From contig JAUHYW010000081.1 in NCBI GenBank assembly GCA_030426085.1, forward strand, positions 1 to 45,438: 45,438 nt of DNA. The letters run 5' to 3'. The position numbers and the translations under genes are program-made. The notes beneath the pieces were generated by a model. The model was not told the origin of the DNA. It worked only from the letters and a program-made list of their open reading frames with translations, and did not search any database. Below are positions 1-7,782 of this stretch, one piece after another (within the stretch, counting starts at the first letter, position 1; every line of letters starts with the position of its first letter). The stretch is from a bacterium. Lineage in GTDB: Bacteria; Myxococcota_A; Bradymonadia; UBA7976; UBA1532.

Positions 1-131
1 GGGCCCCGGACCTCGCCGGGGGGGCAGACGTCACACCCGAGGCCGCCCGTCAGCAGCGCCGGCAGCAGGCAGGTGACGGCCAGGGCGCCGGGCCCGGCCC
101 GCCGGCCGGGTCGGGTGCGTCGGATCTGCAT
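1..131 (-). CDS. Lipoprotein, N-terminus only (runs off left edge)
   Basis: Reading the minus strand from the ATG at 131 gives about 43 codons that run off the window edge. A basic N-region (MQIRRTRPGRR) is followed by a hydrophobic stretch and a lipobox-like LTGGLGC, then DVCPPGEV. This is the layout of a lipoprotein signal peptide with Cys about residue 33 as the lipidated residue. A GGGAGG Shine-Dalgarno lies just upstream of the start. The Cys-containing mature start resembles the other Cys-rich lipoproteins in this window. Only the leader is visible, so the function is unknown. Confidence 0.65.
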   Translation of the reverse strand, partial: MQIRRTRPGRRAGPGALAVTCLLPALLTGGLGCDVCPPGEVRG

Positions 132-421
132 GGCATCGCCTCCCGTGGGTCCCGCTCGCCGCGGTACGGAGAATGGTGCCATCCCGAGGCTCGATGCAAT
201 CTCCGAGTATGGGTGTCGGTGGGCGGTGTGCGGGGTGCCGTATGACTGACAGACACCCCGCCGGGGCGGGGGTGAGCGCGGGCGGGGCGGCCGATCAGCC
301 GCGGGGGATGAGGCGCAGCGTCGGGGGCTTCCTCCTCGGCCAGCGCCTCGTCGTCCAGTTCATCGTCGATGATCGTCGACCGCCGCGCCGTCCTCGCCGG
401 CCTCGACCGCCCCGCCCCACC

Positions 422-1204
422 ATGGGCACCTGGCGCTGCGACACCTCCAAGCCCGGGGGGCAGCCGGTGTGCAGCGAGGTGCGCAACGCGCCCGACGGCG
501 CCGCCTGCGGCGGGCAGTGCAGCACCTGCCGGGCGGGGCGCTGCGTGGCGCCGACCCCGCCGCCCCAGCCCACCGCGACCGTCACGCTGAGCGGCCACCG
601 GCTCGTCGAGCGCAGCCGCACGCTCGAGACCTGCGCCGCGCCCATCGCCAGCGTGGACCTCGACGAGGTGCGGATCTCGCGCCCCAAGTGCAAGCCGGGG
701 CACTCGCCGCCCAACCGGCGCTGCCGACGGGGCAGTCGATACGCCTCGGTCCCCCAGCACATCACCGTGCCGCTCGGCGGCGAGAACCGCGCGTTCACCG
801 GCCCGTGCTACGCCCACACGCGCGGGCCCGGCTCGGGCTGGAACAAGGGCCACAAGCTCTACATCACCAACGGCCCGTCGCGGAGCACCGAGCGGACCTG
901 CGTCTACTGGGCCGGCTCGCACTCGCACACCGTCAAGATGTGCAGCAAGGCGACGGAGCGCTACACCAATGAGGTCGGCGCCGATCGCCAGCTCGCCCGC
1001 GGCAAGAAGCACGGCGAGGCGATCACCTACAAGCTGCCCTCCGCGCCGGCCGGCGACCTGACGCTGCGGGTGCAGTGGAGCGACGGCCAGATGGGCGAAG
1101 AGGTCGAATGGGGTGGCTCCGGTCAGGTGCTGCGGCGCACCGGCTCGAAGGACAACGCGATGACCTACACCCTCCACCGCCCGCCCCCGCCCCTCTGCCC
1201 CTGA
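422..1204 (+). CDS. Cys-rich secreted-type protein, probably 5'-truncated
   Basis: The 260-residue frame has strongly GC3-biased codons from the ATG at 422 to the TGA at 1202. It begins abruptly inside a Cys-rich segment (CDTS, VCSEV, ACGG, CSTC, RCVAP) of the kind seen after signal peptides in Myxococcota surface proteins. A Pro-rich linker follows, then a C-terminal domain of about 200 residues with scattered Cys and Trp (GSGWNKGHKLYITNGP, CVYWAGSHSHTVKMC), plausibly a beta-sandwich. No signal peptide or Shine-Dalgarno precedes it. Upstream, the frame runs through Arg/Pro codons that look like another gene's antisense. The antisense of 300-380 reads an acidic stretch (IIDDELDDEALAEEE). I infer that the true N-terminus has been lost, or that a rearrangement joint lies near 420. 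I do not recognise the C-terminal domain. Confidence 0.5.
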   Translation: MGTWRCDTSKPGGQPVCSEVRNAPDGAACGGQCSTCRAGRCVAPTPPPQPTATVTLSGHRLVERSRTLETCAAPIASVDLDEVRISRPKCKPGHSPPNRRCRRGSRYASVPQHITVPLGGENRAFTGPCYAHTRGPGSGWNKGHKLYITNGPSRSTERTCVYWAGSHSHTVKMCSKATERYTNEVGADRQLARGKKHGEAITYKLPSAPAGDLTLRVQWSDGQMGEEVEWGGSGQVLRRTGSKDNAMTYTLHRPPPPLCP

Positions 1205-1330
1205 CGGCGCATCGGCGCCGGGCCGGGGGCCGGGCTGGCGCCTCGCCCTGCAACCGCGCCTCGATCCGCGCCTCGACGCCTCCGGGGGGTTGATCGATCG
1301 ACCCGGCCGAGGTCCGAGACCCCCTCCCGA

Positions 1331-1965
1331 TTCGAACGATCGACCGCCGGACGCCTGCCGAAGCCTGTCGCCGGCCGCTCCTTCGAATCGGGCGGCCTCC
1401 GCAGCCTCGCCGCCGCTCGATCGTTCGAATCATGAACGGGTCCCGGGCCCGACATCGACTCGATCGTTCGAATTTCGCAGGGTCCCGGACCCTCCCTCGA
1501 TTCGTTCATTCGAATTTCGACGGGGTCTCGCGGCCTCTCCCGATCCGGTCATTCGAATTTCGAAGGGTCCCGGACCCGGGCTCGATTCGCTCGTTCGAAT
1601 TCTGGCGGGGTGTCGGACCCTCCTCGATTCGTTCATTCGAATTTCGGCGGGGTGTCGGACCCTCCTCGATTCGTTCATTCGAATTTCGGCGGGGTGTCGG
1701 ACCCTCCTCGATTCGTTGGTTCGAATTCGGGCGGGGTCTGGGACCCGACCTCGATTCGTTCATTCGAATTTCGACGGGGTCTCGGACCCTCTTCGATTCG
1801 TTCATTCGAATTTCGATGGGGTCTCGCATCATTCTGGCGGTCGTTCGGTCGGATCGCGCCGGGGTCGAGGACCTCATGGCGGTCGTACGATCGAATCGCG
1901 TCGGGGTCTCGCACCCTTTCGACGGTCGTCGGTCCCGCTCGCGCCGGGGTCGAGGACCTCCCGGT
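1331..1965. repeat. Degenerate 42/43-bp tandem array (about 14 units)
   Basis: The landmark TTCGAAT occurs at 1382, 1424, 1467, 1509, 1552, 1594, 1636, 1678, 1720, 1763 and 1805, so steps are 42 or 43 nt. CGGGGT repeats at 1521, 1606, 1648, 1690, 1732, 1775, 1860, 1902 and 1945 in the same register. The core unit holds the palindrome ATTCGAAT, a CGGGGT block and a GTCGGACCC block. Units are near-identical in the middle (1594-1720) and decay outward. The last part shows a two-unit period (CGGGGTCGAGGACCTC at 1860 and 1945). Because steps alternate between 42 and 43, no reading frame is kept, so this is not a protein repeat. There are no unique spacers, so it is not CRISPR. The flanks 1205-1330 and 1966-2165 hold no gene I can support. 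Confidence 0.85.
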
Positions 1966-2165
1966 CGGTCCGGGACCCCGCGACAGATGGATCGCCGCCG
2001 GCTGGCCGCCTCGCTCACGCGGGGGTAGGCCCTTGACCGTCTCATCGTGGGCCGCCGCCCGCGCGGCTGCCCCCGGGCCCTTTGCTCCGGGGTCTTCGAG
2101 CCCTCGGCGCGGGTCACCTGACACATGACGGCGTCGACCTCAATGGCGCCAGGTGCGGCGCTCCG

Positions 2166-2996
2166 TCAGCGCAGCGCGCGGGCGAGCAGGTCGTCGATCG
2201 CCTGCCAGTAGCGGGCGCCGTGGGGCAGGTCGTTGTGGCCGGCGGTGAACTCGACCAGGGCGGCGTCGGGGGCGAGGCGGGCCAGGGTCCGGCCGTGCTC
2301 GAAGGGGATGATCTCGTCCCGGGTGCCGTGGATGACGAGCGCCGGGCCCTCGAATGCGCGCACGGCGGCCTCGTTGTCGAACGGGTCGGCGACGAAGACC
2401 CCGGGCAGCATGAACCGGCGGGCGATGACCTTCACGCTGCGGAAGGTGGACTCCAGGATCAGGCCCCGCAGGGGGCGCCGGCGGGCGAGGCCGCACATGA
2501 CGCCGCCCCCGAGGGAGCGGCCGTGGGCCAGGGTCTGATCGGGGTCGACCTCGGGGCGGGCGGTGACGGCGTCGTAGAAGTCGACGACGTCGGCGACGAG
2601 CGCCTGCTCGGAGGGTGATCCGCCGGAGCGGCCGTAGCCCCGGTATTCGAGCAGCGCCACCGAGATGCCCCGCTGCCGGTAGGGCTCGAGGGCCGGGGCG
2701 GCGTAGTCGATCAGCTCGCCGTTGCCGTGGGCGAAGAAGACGACCGGTCCGGGGGACGCCGGGCTGCGTCCGCGGCCCGGCAGCAGCCAGCCTTCGCTGT
2801 GGCCGCCATCGTGGGGCACGTCGACCCGCACGAGGCCGGCGGGGCGGGGCCAGTCGGCGGGCGGCGGGGGGATGTGGCCGATGGGGAAGAGGATGCTGCG
2901 TTGCAGGGCGGTGAGCACGAGGAGTCCTCCGGCGAGGGCGAGCAGGGCGATGAGGGTGATCCGGGCGAGGCGCCGGGCGGGGGCGGCGCGGGTCAC
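2166..2996 (-). CDS. Membrane-anchored alpha/beta hydrolase
   Basis: The 276-residue protein starts at GTG 2996. This start overlaps the stop of the upstream reductase fragment (GTGA), so translation may be coupled. An N-terminal hydrophobic helix (about residues 10-30) is likely an inner-membrane anchor. The hydrolase fold is clear: oxyanion motif HGNG at 90-93, nucleophile elbow GRSLG with Ser161, acid Asp227 in GTRDEIIP, and His254 in AGHNDLP. This resembles the BEM46/YqkD-type serine hydrolases (alpha/beta hydrolase domain-containing protein 13-like) found in membranes. Substrate is unknown. Its natural upstream partner was probably the now broken aldo/keto reductase. Confidence 0.88.
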   Translation of the reverse strand: MTRAAPARRLARITLIALLALAGGLLVLTALQRSILFPIGHIPPPPADWPRPAGLVRVDVPHDGGHSEGWLLPGRGRSPASPGPVVFFAHGNGELIDYAAPALEPYRQRGISVALLEYRGYGRSGGSPSEQALVADVVDFYDAVTARPEVDPDQTLAHGRSLGGGVMCGLARRRPLRGLILESTFRSVKVIARRFMLPGVFVADPFDNEAAVRAFEGPALVIHGTRDEIIPFEHGRTLARLAPDAALVEFTAGHNDLPHGARYWQAIDDLLARALR

Positions 2997-3211
2997 GGGT
3001 CGCGGCCGCCGGCGAGGTGGCCGCTGGCGAGGGCTTGCTCGATCAGGACCGGCGCCCCGGCTGCGGCGGCGTCGAGCACCGGGCGGCAGGCGGTGTCGGC
3101 GGGGCTGTGGGCGATCATGGCCATGTCCGATCCGGCGACGGCCCGCAGGCCGGCGACGACGGTCTCGCTCGACATGCCATACCACCGGATCCGGCCGGCG
3201 TCGACGAGCGC
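2993..3211 (-). pseudogene. Internal fragment of an aldo/keto reductase
   Basis: The minus frame reads ALVDAGRIRWYGMSSETV, then SDMAMIAHSPADT, then GAPVLIEQALASGHL. This matches the middle of NADP-dependent aldo/keto reductases: the 'GKIRxxGVSxE' strand, the 'N/SPADT' region and the 'KKALASGHL' segment. The N-terminal barrel half with catalytic Asp/Tyr/Lys is absent, because the frame becomes the antisense of the GmhB fragment beyond about 3211. The C-terminal barrel strands are missing too, with the stop at 2993. It is therefore truncated at both ends and cannot be active. If translated from the ATG at 3175, it gives only 60 residues and couples to the hydrolase start. Confidence 0.65.
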
Positions 3212-3588
3212 GGGGGCTGATGTCCGACGCCGACCTCGACGCGGTGCACGCCCGCATGATCGCCGAGGCCGCCGAGCGGGGCGCGCGCTTCGCGGCGGTG
3301 CGCGCCTGCCGGCACGCGCCGACCGATGGCTGCCGCTGCCGCAAGCCGCGGCCGGGGCTGCTGGTCTCGCTCTGCGCCCACCTCAAGGTGCCGCCGGCGG
3401 ACGCGGTGTTCGTGGGCGACGCGCTGTCCGACCTGCGCGCGGCCCGGGGCGCCGGCATGCCCGGGGCGCTGGTCCTGACCGGCAAGGGGCGGGCGAGCGC
3501 CGCCGAGGTCCGCCGCGCGGGGCTGGCGACGGCGGGCGTCTTCGACGATCTGCGCGCCTTCGCCGTGGCCGAGGTCGGCGGCGGGTAG
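3205..3588 (+). pseudogene. C-terminal half of D,D-heptose 1,7-bisphosphate phosphatase (GmhB-like)
   Basis: From about 3205 the plus frame reads ARGLMSDADLDAVHARM, a Cys/His cluster (CRHAPTDGCRC), KPRPGLL and VGDALSDLRAARGAG. These are the C-terminal hallmarks of HAD-family GmhB phosphatases: the zinc loop, the lysine motif and the acidic motif. The first 55-60 residues, including the nucleophilic Asp of the DxDGT motif, are missing. Upstream sequence belongs to the antisense of the reductase fragment. Homology begins at an abrupt joint near 3205-3211, so this is a remnant with a lost catalytic nucleophile. An ATG exists at 3220, and translation from it would make a 122-residue dead domain. 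Confidence 0.7.
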
Positions 3589-3641
3589 GGGCGACCGCGG
3601 GGGTGCTTTTCCTGCCGCCGGGCATGTGCCATCGTGCGGTC

Positions 3642-5660
3642 ATGGAGTCCGGGGGGTTCATCGGCGCGTATCGGCTCGAGCAGCCGATCGGCGAGGGCGG
3701 CATGGGCGCGGTCTGGAAGGCCCGTCACCCGACGCTCGATCGCCCGGTCGCGCTCAAGCTCATCCGCAGCGAGGTCAAGGCGAGCCCCCAGGCGCGGGAG
3801 GCGTTCCTGCGCGAGGTGCGGGTGCTCAGCCGGCTGCACGGGCCCCAGATCCTGCACGTCACCGACTTCGGCTTCACCGAGGACGGCGATCCGTACATGG
3901 TCACCGAGTTCCTCGAGGGTGAGGATCTGCTGGCCCGGGTGCGCCGGGCGGGGCCCCTGGGGCCGGCCGAGGCGATCGAGATCGGGGTCGAGGTGCTCGA
4001 GGCGCTGGCCGAGGCCCACGCCGTGGGGCTGGTGCACCGCGATCTCAAGCCGGGCAACGTGTTCTTGCAGAAGCTGGCCGGCGGGGCCCGCACCGCGGTG
4101 AAGGTGCTCGACTTCGGGGTGGCCAAGCTGCTCGAGGGCGACGACGAGGACACCCTGTGGCCCGGGGCCCGGCTCAAGGGCTCGCCCCGCTACATGGCGC
4201 CGGAGCAGATCACCGGGGGGGCCATCACCCCGGCGACCGACATCTACGCCTTCGGCGCGATGATGTACCGGGTGCTGACCGGCAAGCCGCTGTTCGGCGG
4301 CGATCGGGACGCGGTGCTGCGGGCCCACGTCCGGGCGGCGCCGCCTCCGATGAACGGGCGGGCCCCGGGGCTGGCGGTGCCCGAGGAGCTGGAGGACATC
4401 GTCTTCGGCTGCCTGGAGAAGTCGCCGGGCGATCGGCCGGGCAGCGCCGACGCGCTCCAGATCCGGATGAAGCGCCTGGGTCAGCGGCTGCGGGCCGCGG
4501 TGGAGGACGAGGCGGGGCCGGCGGGGCTGTCCCTGGACTGGTCGGGGGGCGAGCTGTCGGGGGTGGACGACGGGGCGGCGGCCGGGCGGGGGCCGCTGTC
4601 GAGCGGGTCGATGCCCGGGCTGCCGCCGGGCGGCGAGGGCGGGGCCCGGGGCGAGCCGGGGTTGGACGCGTGGTTCCAGAGCACGGGCGAGCTGCCGGTG
4701 CCGCCGTCCGATCCGCCGGCGGCGGCGGCGGCCCCCGAGCCGACGCCCGCGCCGGTGAGCGCGGGCGCCGATGGCTGGGGGGTCGGGCCGGAGTCGGGGG
4801 GTGATCTCTCGGAGACGGGGCCGGCTCTGGAGCTGGATCATCGCCCGCGGCCGGCGGTCGCGGGCTCGATGGCCGGGGTGAGCGTGCCCGAGGGCGGCCT
4901 CGATCTGGAGCAGGGCGGCGACGCCGGGCTGGAGCTGGCGTTCGAGCCGGCCTCGCGGGGCTGGGGGCCGCCAGCGTCGCCTCCGGCGCCCGAGGCGGCC
5001 GCGGAGGCCCCGCCGCCCGATCCACCCCCGCCCGCTCCGCCGGCGGCCGAGGCGGCGCCCGCTCCGCCGGCGGCCGAGGCGGCGCCCGATCCGGCGGGCG
5101 GCATCCCCGATCGGCCCGGGGCCTATCGCCCGGCCCCGTCGGTGGTGGTGGCCCGGGTCGAGGGGCGCCCGTGGCACGCGCAGCACCGGCTCCCGCTCAT
5201 CGCGGGGGCGGCGGTGGTCGGCCTGCTGCTGTTGGTCTGGATCGGGCGCGGCGCGCTGGTCGGCGGCCTGGGGGTCGAGCCGGCGGCGGCGGTCGACGCG
5301 GCGCTGGACGCGGCGGTCGACGCCGAGCCCCGGCGCCTCGATCTGGGCGAGGTGCCGCTGCCGCTCGACCGGGGGCTGGCCATCCTGGAGGCCCCGTCGG
5401 TCGCCCGGGGTCCGGCGGCCCACAACGGCGCCCCGACGCCCGAGCAGCGCCCGACGGTGTTGATCCGGCCCGACCCGCCGCCGGCCACCTTCACCCGGCT
5501 CGACACCGGGGAGGTGGTCTGCGAGGCGGCGGCGACCTGCCGGGTGCCGATCGACGTCGACATCCGGGTCACCCGCCCGGGCTATCGCGCGCTGACCCTG
5601 GCCGGGGACGATCTCTACGACCGCCGCGGCTCCTCGTGGCGGGTCATCCTGCGCCGCTGA
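3642..5660 (+). CDS. Membrane-anchored Ser/Thr protein kinase (PknB/Hanks type)
   Basis: The 672-residue protein has a complete N-terminal eukaryote-like kinase domain (about 8-280). Visible motifs are the Gly loop GEGGMG at 18-22, VAIK-type Lys39, HRDLKPGN at 132-139, DFG at 157-159 and APE at 186-188. A Pro/Ala/Gly-rich linker of some 230 residues follows. One membrane helix (about 516-537, IAGAAVVGLLLLVWIG) comes next, then an extracytoplasmic tail that ends in a PEGA-like segment (CRVPIDVDIRVTRPGYRALTL). This is the usual Myxococcota layout for a signalling kinase that senses the envelope. No Shine-Dalgarno is evident. A CATCGT hexamer 6 nt before the ATG may be the -10 of a leaderless promoter. 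The substrate is unknown; the histidine-kinase-like gene downstream could share its pathway. Confidence 0.93.
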   Translation: MESGGFIGAYRLEQPIGEGGMGAVWKARHPTLDRPVALKLIRSEVKASPQAREAFLREVRVLSRLHGPQILHVTDFGFTEDGDPYMVTEFLEGEDLLARVRRAGPLGPAEAIEIGVEVLEALAEAHAVGLVHRDLKPGNVFLQKLAGGARTAVKVLDFGVAKLLEGDDEDTLWPGARLKGSPRYMAPEQITGGAITPATDIYAFGAMMYRVLTGKPLFGGDRDAVLRAHVRAAPPPMNGRAPGLAVPEELEDIVFGCLEKSPGDRPGSADALQIRMKRLGQRLRAAVEDEAGPAGLSLDWSGGELSGVDDGAAAGRGPLSSGSMPGLPPGGEGGARGEPGLDAWFQSTGELPVPPSDPPAAAAAPEPTPAPVSAGADGWGVGPESGGDLSETGPALELDHRPRPAVAGSMAGVSVPEGGLDLEQGGDAGLELAFEPASRGWGPPASPPAPEAAAEAPPPDPPPPAPPAAEAAPAPPAAEAAPDPAGGIPDRPGAYRPAPSVVVARVEGRPWHAQHRLPLIAGAAVVGLLLLVWIGRGALVGGLGVEPAAAVDAALDAAVDAEPRRLDLGEVPLPLDRGLAILEAPSVARGPAAHNGAPTPEQRPTVLIRPDPPPATFTRLDTGEVVCEAAATCRVPIDVDIRVTRPGYRALTLAGDDLYDRRGSSWRVILRR

Positions 5661-5684
5661 GGGCCGGGGCGCCCGGCCGAACGC

Positions 5685-5724
5685 CGCCGCTTCGACCGGG
5701 CGGGTGACGCCGATCGAAGCGGCG
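5685..5724. terminator. 11-bp perfect hairpin after the kinase gene
   Basis: CGCCGCTTCGA at 5685-5695 pairs perfectly with TCGAAGCGGCG at 5714-5724 across an 18-nt loop. It lies 25 nt beyond the kinase stop codon and before the next gene's promoter. There is no T-run, so it may be an attenuating or Rho-assisted 3' end structure rather than a classical intrinsic terminator. Confidence 0.4.
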
Positions 5725-5748
5725 CCCGATGGCGGTGGCCTCTGCGCC

Positions 5749-5776
5749 TTTTGCTGCTTCGATATCCTGCTATGCT
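5749..5776 (+). promoter_or_regulatory. Possible leaderless promoter of the histidine-kinase-like gene
   Basis: A TATGCT hexamer at 5771-5776 sits 7 nt before the ATG at 5784. A weak -35-like TTTTGC at 5749-5754 is 16 nt upstream of it. No Shine-Dalgarno is seen before the ATG. The predicted transcription start would fall on or next to the start codon. Confidence 0.35.
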
Positions 5777-5783
5777 CGTCGGC

Positions 5784-7304
5784 ATGTCGACCCCCCTGCC
5801 GCAGCGGGCCGAGCTGGTCCGCCAGGCCGACGCCGTGGCGACGGTCATCGCCGTCGCCTCGGGCAGCTACGGGGTGCTGTTGAGCGTGCTCTACGAGCCG
5901 TTCGGCAGCGCCGACCTCTTCACCTTCGAGGCGGCCCGGTGGTCGGCGTGGCTCAACATCGCCGCGGCGGTGGACGGCATCGCCTTCATGTTCGGGCATC
6001 GGTTGGCGTCCCGGGCGGCGCTGCGCCGGGGGGGCGACCCCCAGCGGGCGTTCGAGCGGGTGGGCTTCGCGGCGCTGGTCGCGGCGATGCTCATCTCGGT
6101 GGGGCACTGCTACATCGGCGGCAGCCAGAGCACGATCCTGCCGGTGACCGGGGTGCTGCTGGCGGCGCTGGCGACCTGGTTCCTGCCCTGGCGGGCGGTG
6201 GTCGCGCTGGCGGCGGTGTGGGTGGCGGGCTACGCGACGGTGGTCGGGCTCGAGGCGGGCGGGGCGCTGCCCTACGCCCCCATCTTCCGCCAGGGCGAGG
6301 TGATGGCGCCGCTCTTCCTCGACTGGCGCTCGCTGCTGGGCATGAGCGTGCTGACCTTGATGCTGTTCGGCTCGATGATGGGGCTCCTGTATCGGTTCCA
6401 CGGGCCGCTGCACGCCTCCCGGACGGCGGTGGAGCAGGCGGTCGAGGCCCGCACCGAGGCGCTGCGGGCGGCCCACGACAGCCTCGATCGCCACCTGGAT
6501 CACCTGCGGACCCGGCCCGCCGAGCAGCGGGTTCGGGCGGCGGAGGACGACGCCCGCCGGGCCGACATCGAGCACCGGCTGCGCCGTCGGGCGGCCTCGG
6601 TGCGCACCGCCGAGGCCGCCGCCCGCCTCGACCGGCACCTGGCCGACGCCCATGCGCGGGCCCGGCGGCTGGCCGAGGTCCTGGAGTCCGGCGCCGAGGG
6701 GCCCCGCCTCGCCCGGCGGCCGCTGGTCGATCTGCGGGCGGCGCTGGACGGCATCTCGGGGGCCCTGGTCGACGTGCGCACCGCCCCCGGTCGGGTCACC
6801 GCGCCCCCGACGGGGGCCAGCCCGACGTCGTTGGACGAGATGGCCCGGGCGGTGGCCGCGCTGCTGCGCCGGCAGGCGGCCGACGACGGGGTGCGGGTGC
6901 AGCTCGAGCTGGGGCGCACCCCGCCGCTGGACGTCGACCGGGCGGCGCTGGAGCAGGCGCTGTTCGCGGTGATGCACAACGCGCTGCGGGCGGTGGCCGG
7001 GCAGCGCAGCCGGCGGGTGATCGTGCGCACCCGGGTCGAGGCCCGGGCGGTGCTGCTCGAGGTGCACGACACCGGCCCCGGGCTGCCGGCGGAGGACGTC
7101 TTCGAGGCGGGGGTCGGTCGGTGGCGGGGTCAGGGCATGGGGCTGACGCTGGCCCGGGAGACGGTCGAGGGCCACGGGGGCAGCCTCACCGGCGGGCCGT
7201 CGCCCCACGGGGGGGCGCTCGTGCGGCTGTCGCTCGCCCGCCCGGCGGTCGGGCTCGACGAGGCCGGCCGGCTCAGCGATGCAGGCGGGCCAGCTCGCGG
7301 GTGA
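5784..7304 (+). CDS. Membrane histidine-kinase-like protein without a clear H-box
   Basis: The 506-residue protein has an N-terminal membrane region with about six hydrophobic helices (roughly 20-210), resembling integral sensor modules. A coiled coil of Arg/Glu/Ala heptads follows (about 210-310). The C-terminal HATPase fold has N-box HNALRAV near Asn399, G1 box DTGPGLP from Asp429 and G2 box GQGMGLTLARE. I cannot find the usual phospho-acceptor motif (HExxNPL or similar). The coil has isolated His residues, but none in an H-box context. It may be an atypical or ATP-binding-only kinase. Its last 32 bp overlap the convergent HEAT-like gene. The start at 5784 is chosen over upstream in-frame ATGs (5751, 5772) because those overlap the -10-like hexamer. 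Confidence 0.8.
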   Translation: MSTPLPQRAELVRQADAVATVIAVASGSYGVLLSVLYEPFGSADLFTFEAARWSAWLNIAAAVDGIAFMFGHRLASRAALRRGGDPQRAFERVGFAALVAAMLISVGHCYIGGSQSTILPVTGVLLAALATWFLPWRAVVALAAVWVAGYATVVGLEAGGALPYAPIFRQGEVMAPLFLDWRSLLGMSVLTLMLFGSMMGLLYRFHGPLHASRTAVEQAVEARTEALRAAHDSLDRHLDHLRTRPAEQRVRAAEDDARRADIEHRLRRRAASVRTAEAAARLDRHLADAHARARRLAEVLESGAEGPRLARRPLVDLRAALDGISGALVDVRTAPGRVTAPPTGASPTSLDEMARAVAALLRRQAADDGVRVQLELGRTPPLDVDRAALEQALFAVMHNALRAVAGQRSRRVIVRTRVEARAVLLEVHDTGPGLPAEDVFEAGVGRWRGQGMGLTLARETVEGHGGSLTGGPSPHGGALVRLSLARPAVGLDEAGRLSDAGGPARG

Positions 7305-7782
7305 TGGCCTCGTCGACCCGGGGCGGCGCGTCGTCGAGCCGCTCGGTCAGGAAGCGCACCACCTCGGCCCGGTCGTCGGCGCCCCAGATGCGGGACAGGC
7401 TCACCACGGCCTGGATGCGGATCTGGGGGTCGGCGTCGGCGGTCGCCATCAGCTCGACGAGCCGCCGAGCGGAGTCGGTGCCGAGCACGCCCAGCGCGGC
7501 CACCGCCCGGACCCGGGTGTAGCGCTTCGCGGCGGGGTCGGCGGCCAGGGCGGTCGCGTGGGCCTCGGTCACCCCGACCCGGGCCAGGGCGTCGGGGGTC
7601 AGCGGGATGTCGATGGCGTCGATCAGCAGGCGCACGGTCGGCGGCACCGCGGCCTCGGCCACCTCGGGCGCCTTCGGGGCGTGCCCGTCGGGCCCGACCA
7701 CCTGGGCCGCGGTGGAGCCGACGAAGAGGACGAGCGCGACCAGCCCGGCGGCGGTCACGAGGGCAGAGCGTGCAGACTTCAT
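7273..7782 (-). CDS. Secreted HEAT-repeat-like protein
   Basis: The 169-residue protein begins with a signal peptide (MKSARSALVTAAGLVALVLFVGSTAA). The mature part holds two to three helical repeats with the HEAT/PBS-lyase signature (RVRAVAALGVLGTDSARRLVELMA, then IRIQAVVSLSRIWG). Such repeats act as protein-binding scaffolds. Its ATG overlaps the stop of the upstream metzincin gene (ATGA), so the two are almost certainly co-translated and probably work together outside the cytoplasm. The 3' end overlaps the convergent kinase gene by 32 bp. Confidence 0.8.
   Translation of the reverse strand: MKSARSALVTAAGLVALVLFVGSTAAQVVGPDGHAPKAPEVAEAAVPPTVRLLIDAIDIPLTPDALARVGVTEAHATALAADPAAKRYTRVRAVAALGVLGTDSARRLVELMATADADPQIRIQAVVSLSRIWGADDRAEVVRFLTERLDDAPPRVDEAITRELARLHR

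Noticed and set aside
1331-1965. CRISPR array
   Set aside because: The ~42-bp units are contiguous and similar along their whole length, with no unique spacers, and no cas gene is present.
1432-2028. A 14-residue protein repeat (SIRSFEF-type) encoded by the array
   Set aside because: Units of 42 and 43 nt alternate, so the repeat shifts through all three frames. The apparent peptides change phase and there is no credible start.
2166-7208. Open minus-strand frame of 1680 codons
   Set aside because: Only the last 276 codons are a real hydrolase. The rest is antisense to the kinase and histidine-kinase-like genes and reads as Arg/Pro/Gly/His-rich low-complexity sequence, a common artefact in very GC-rich DNA.
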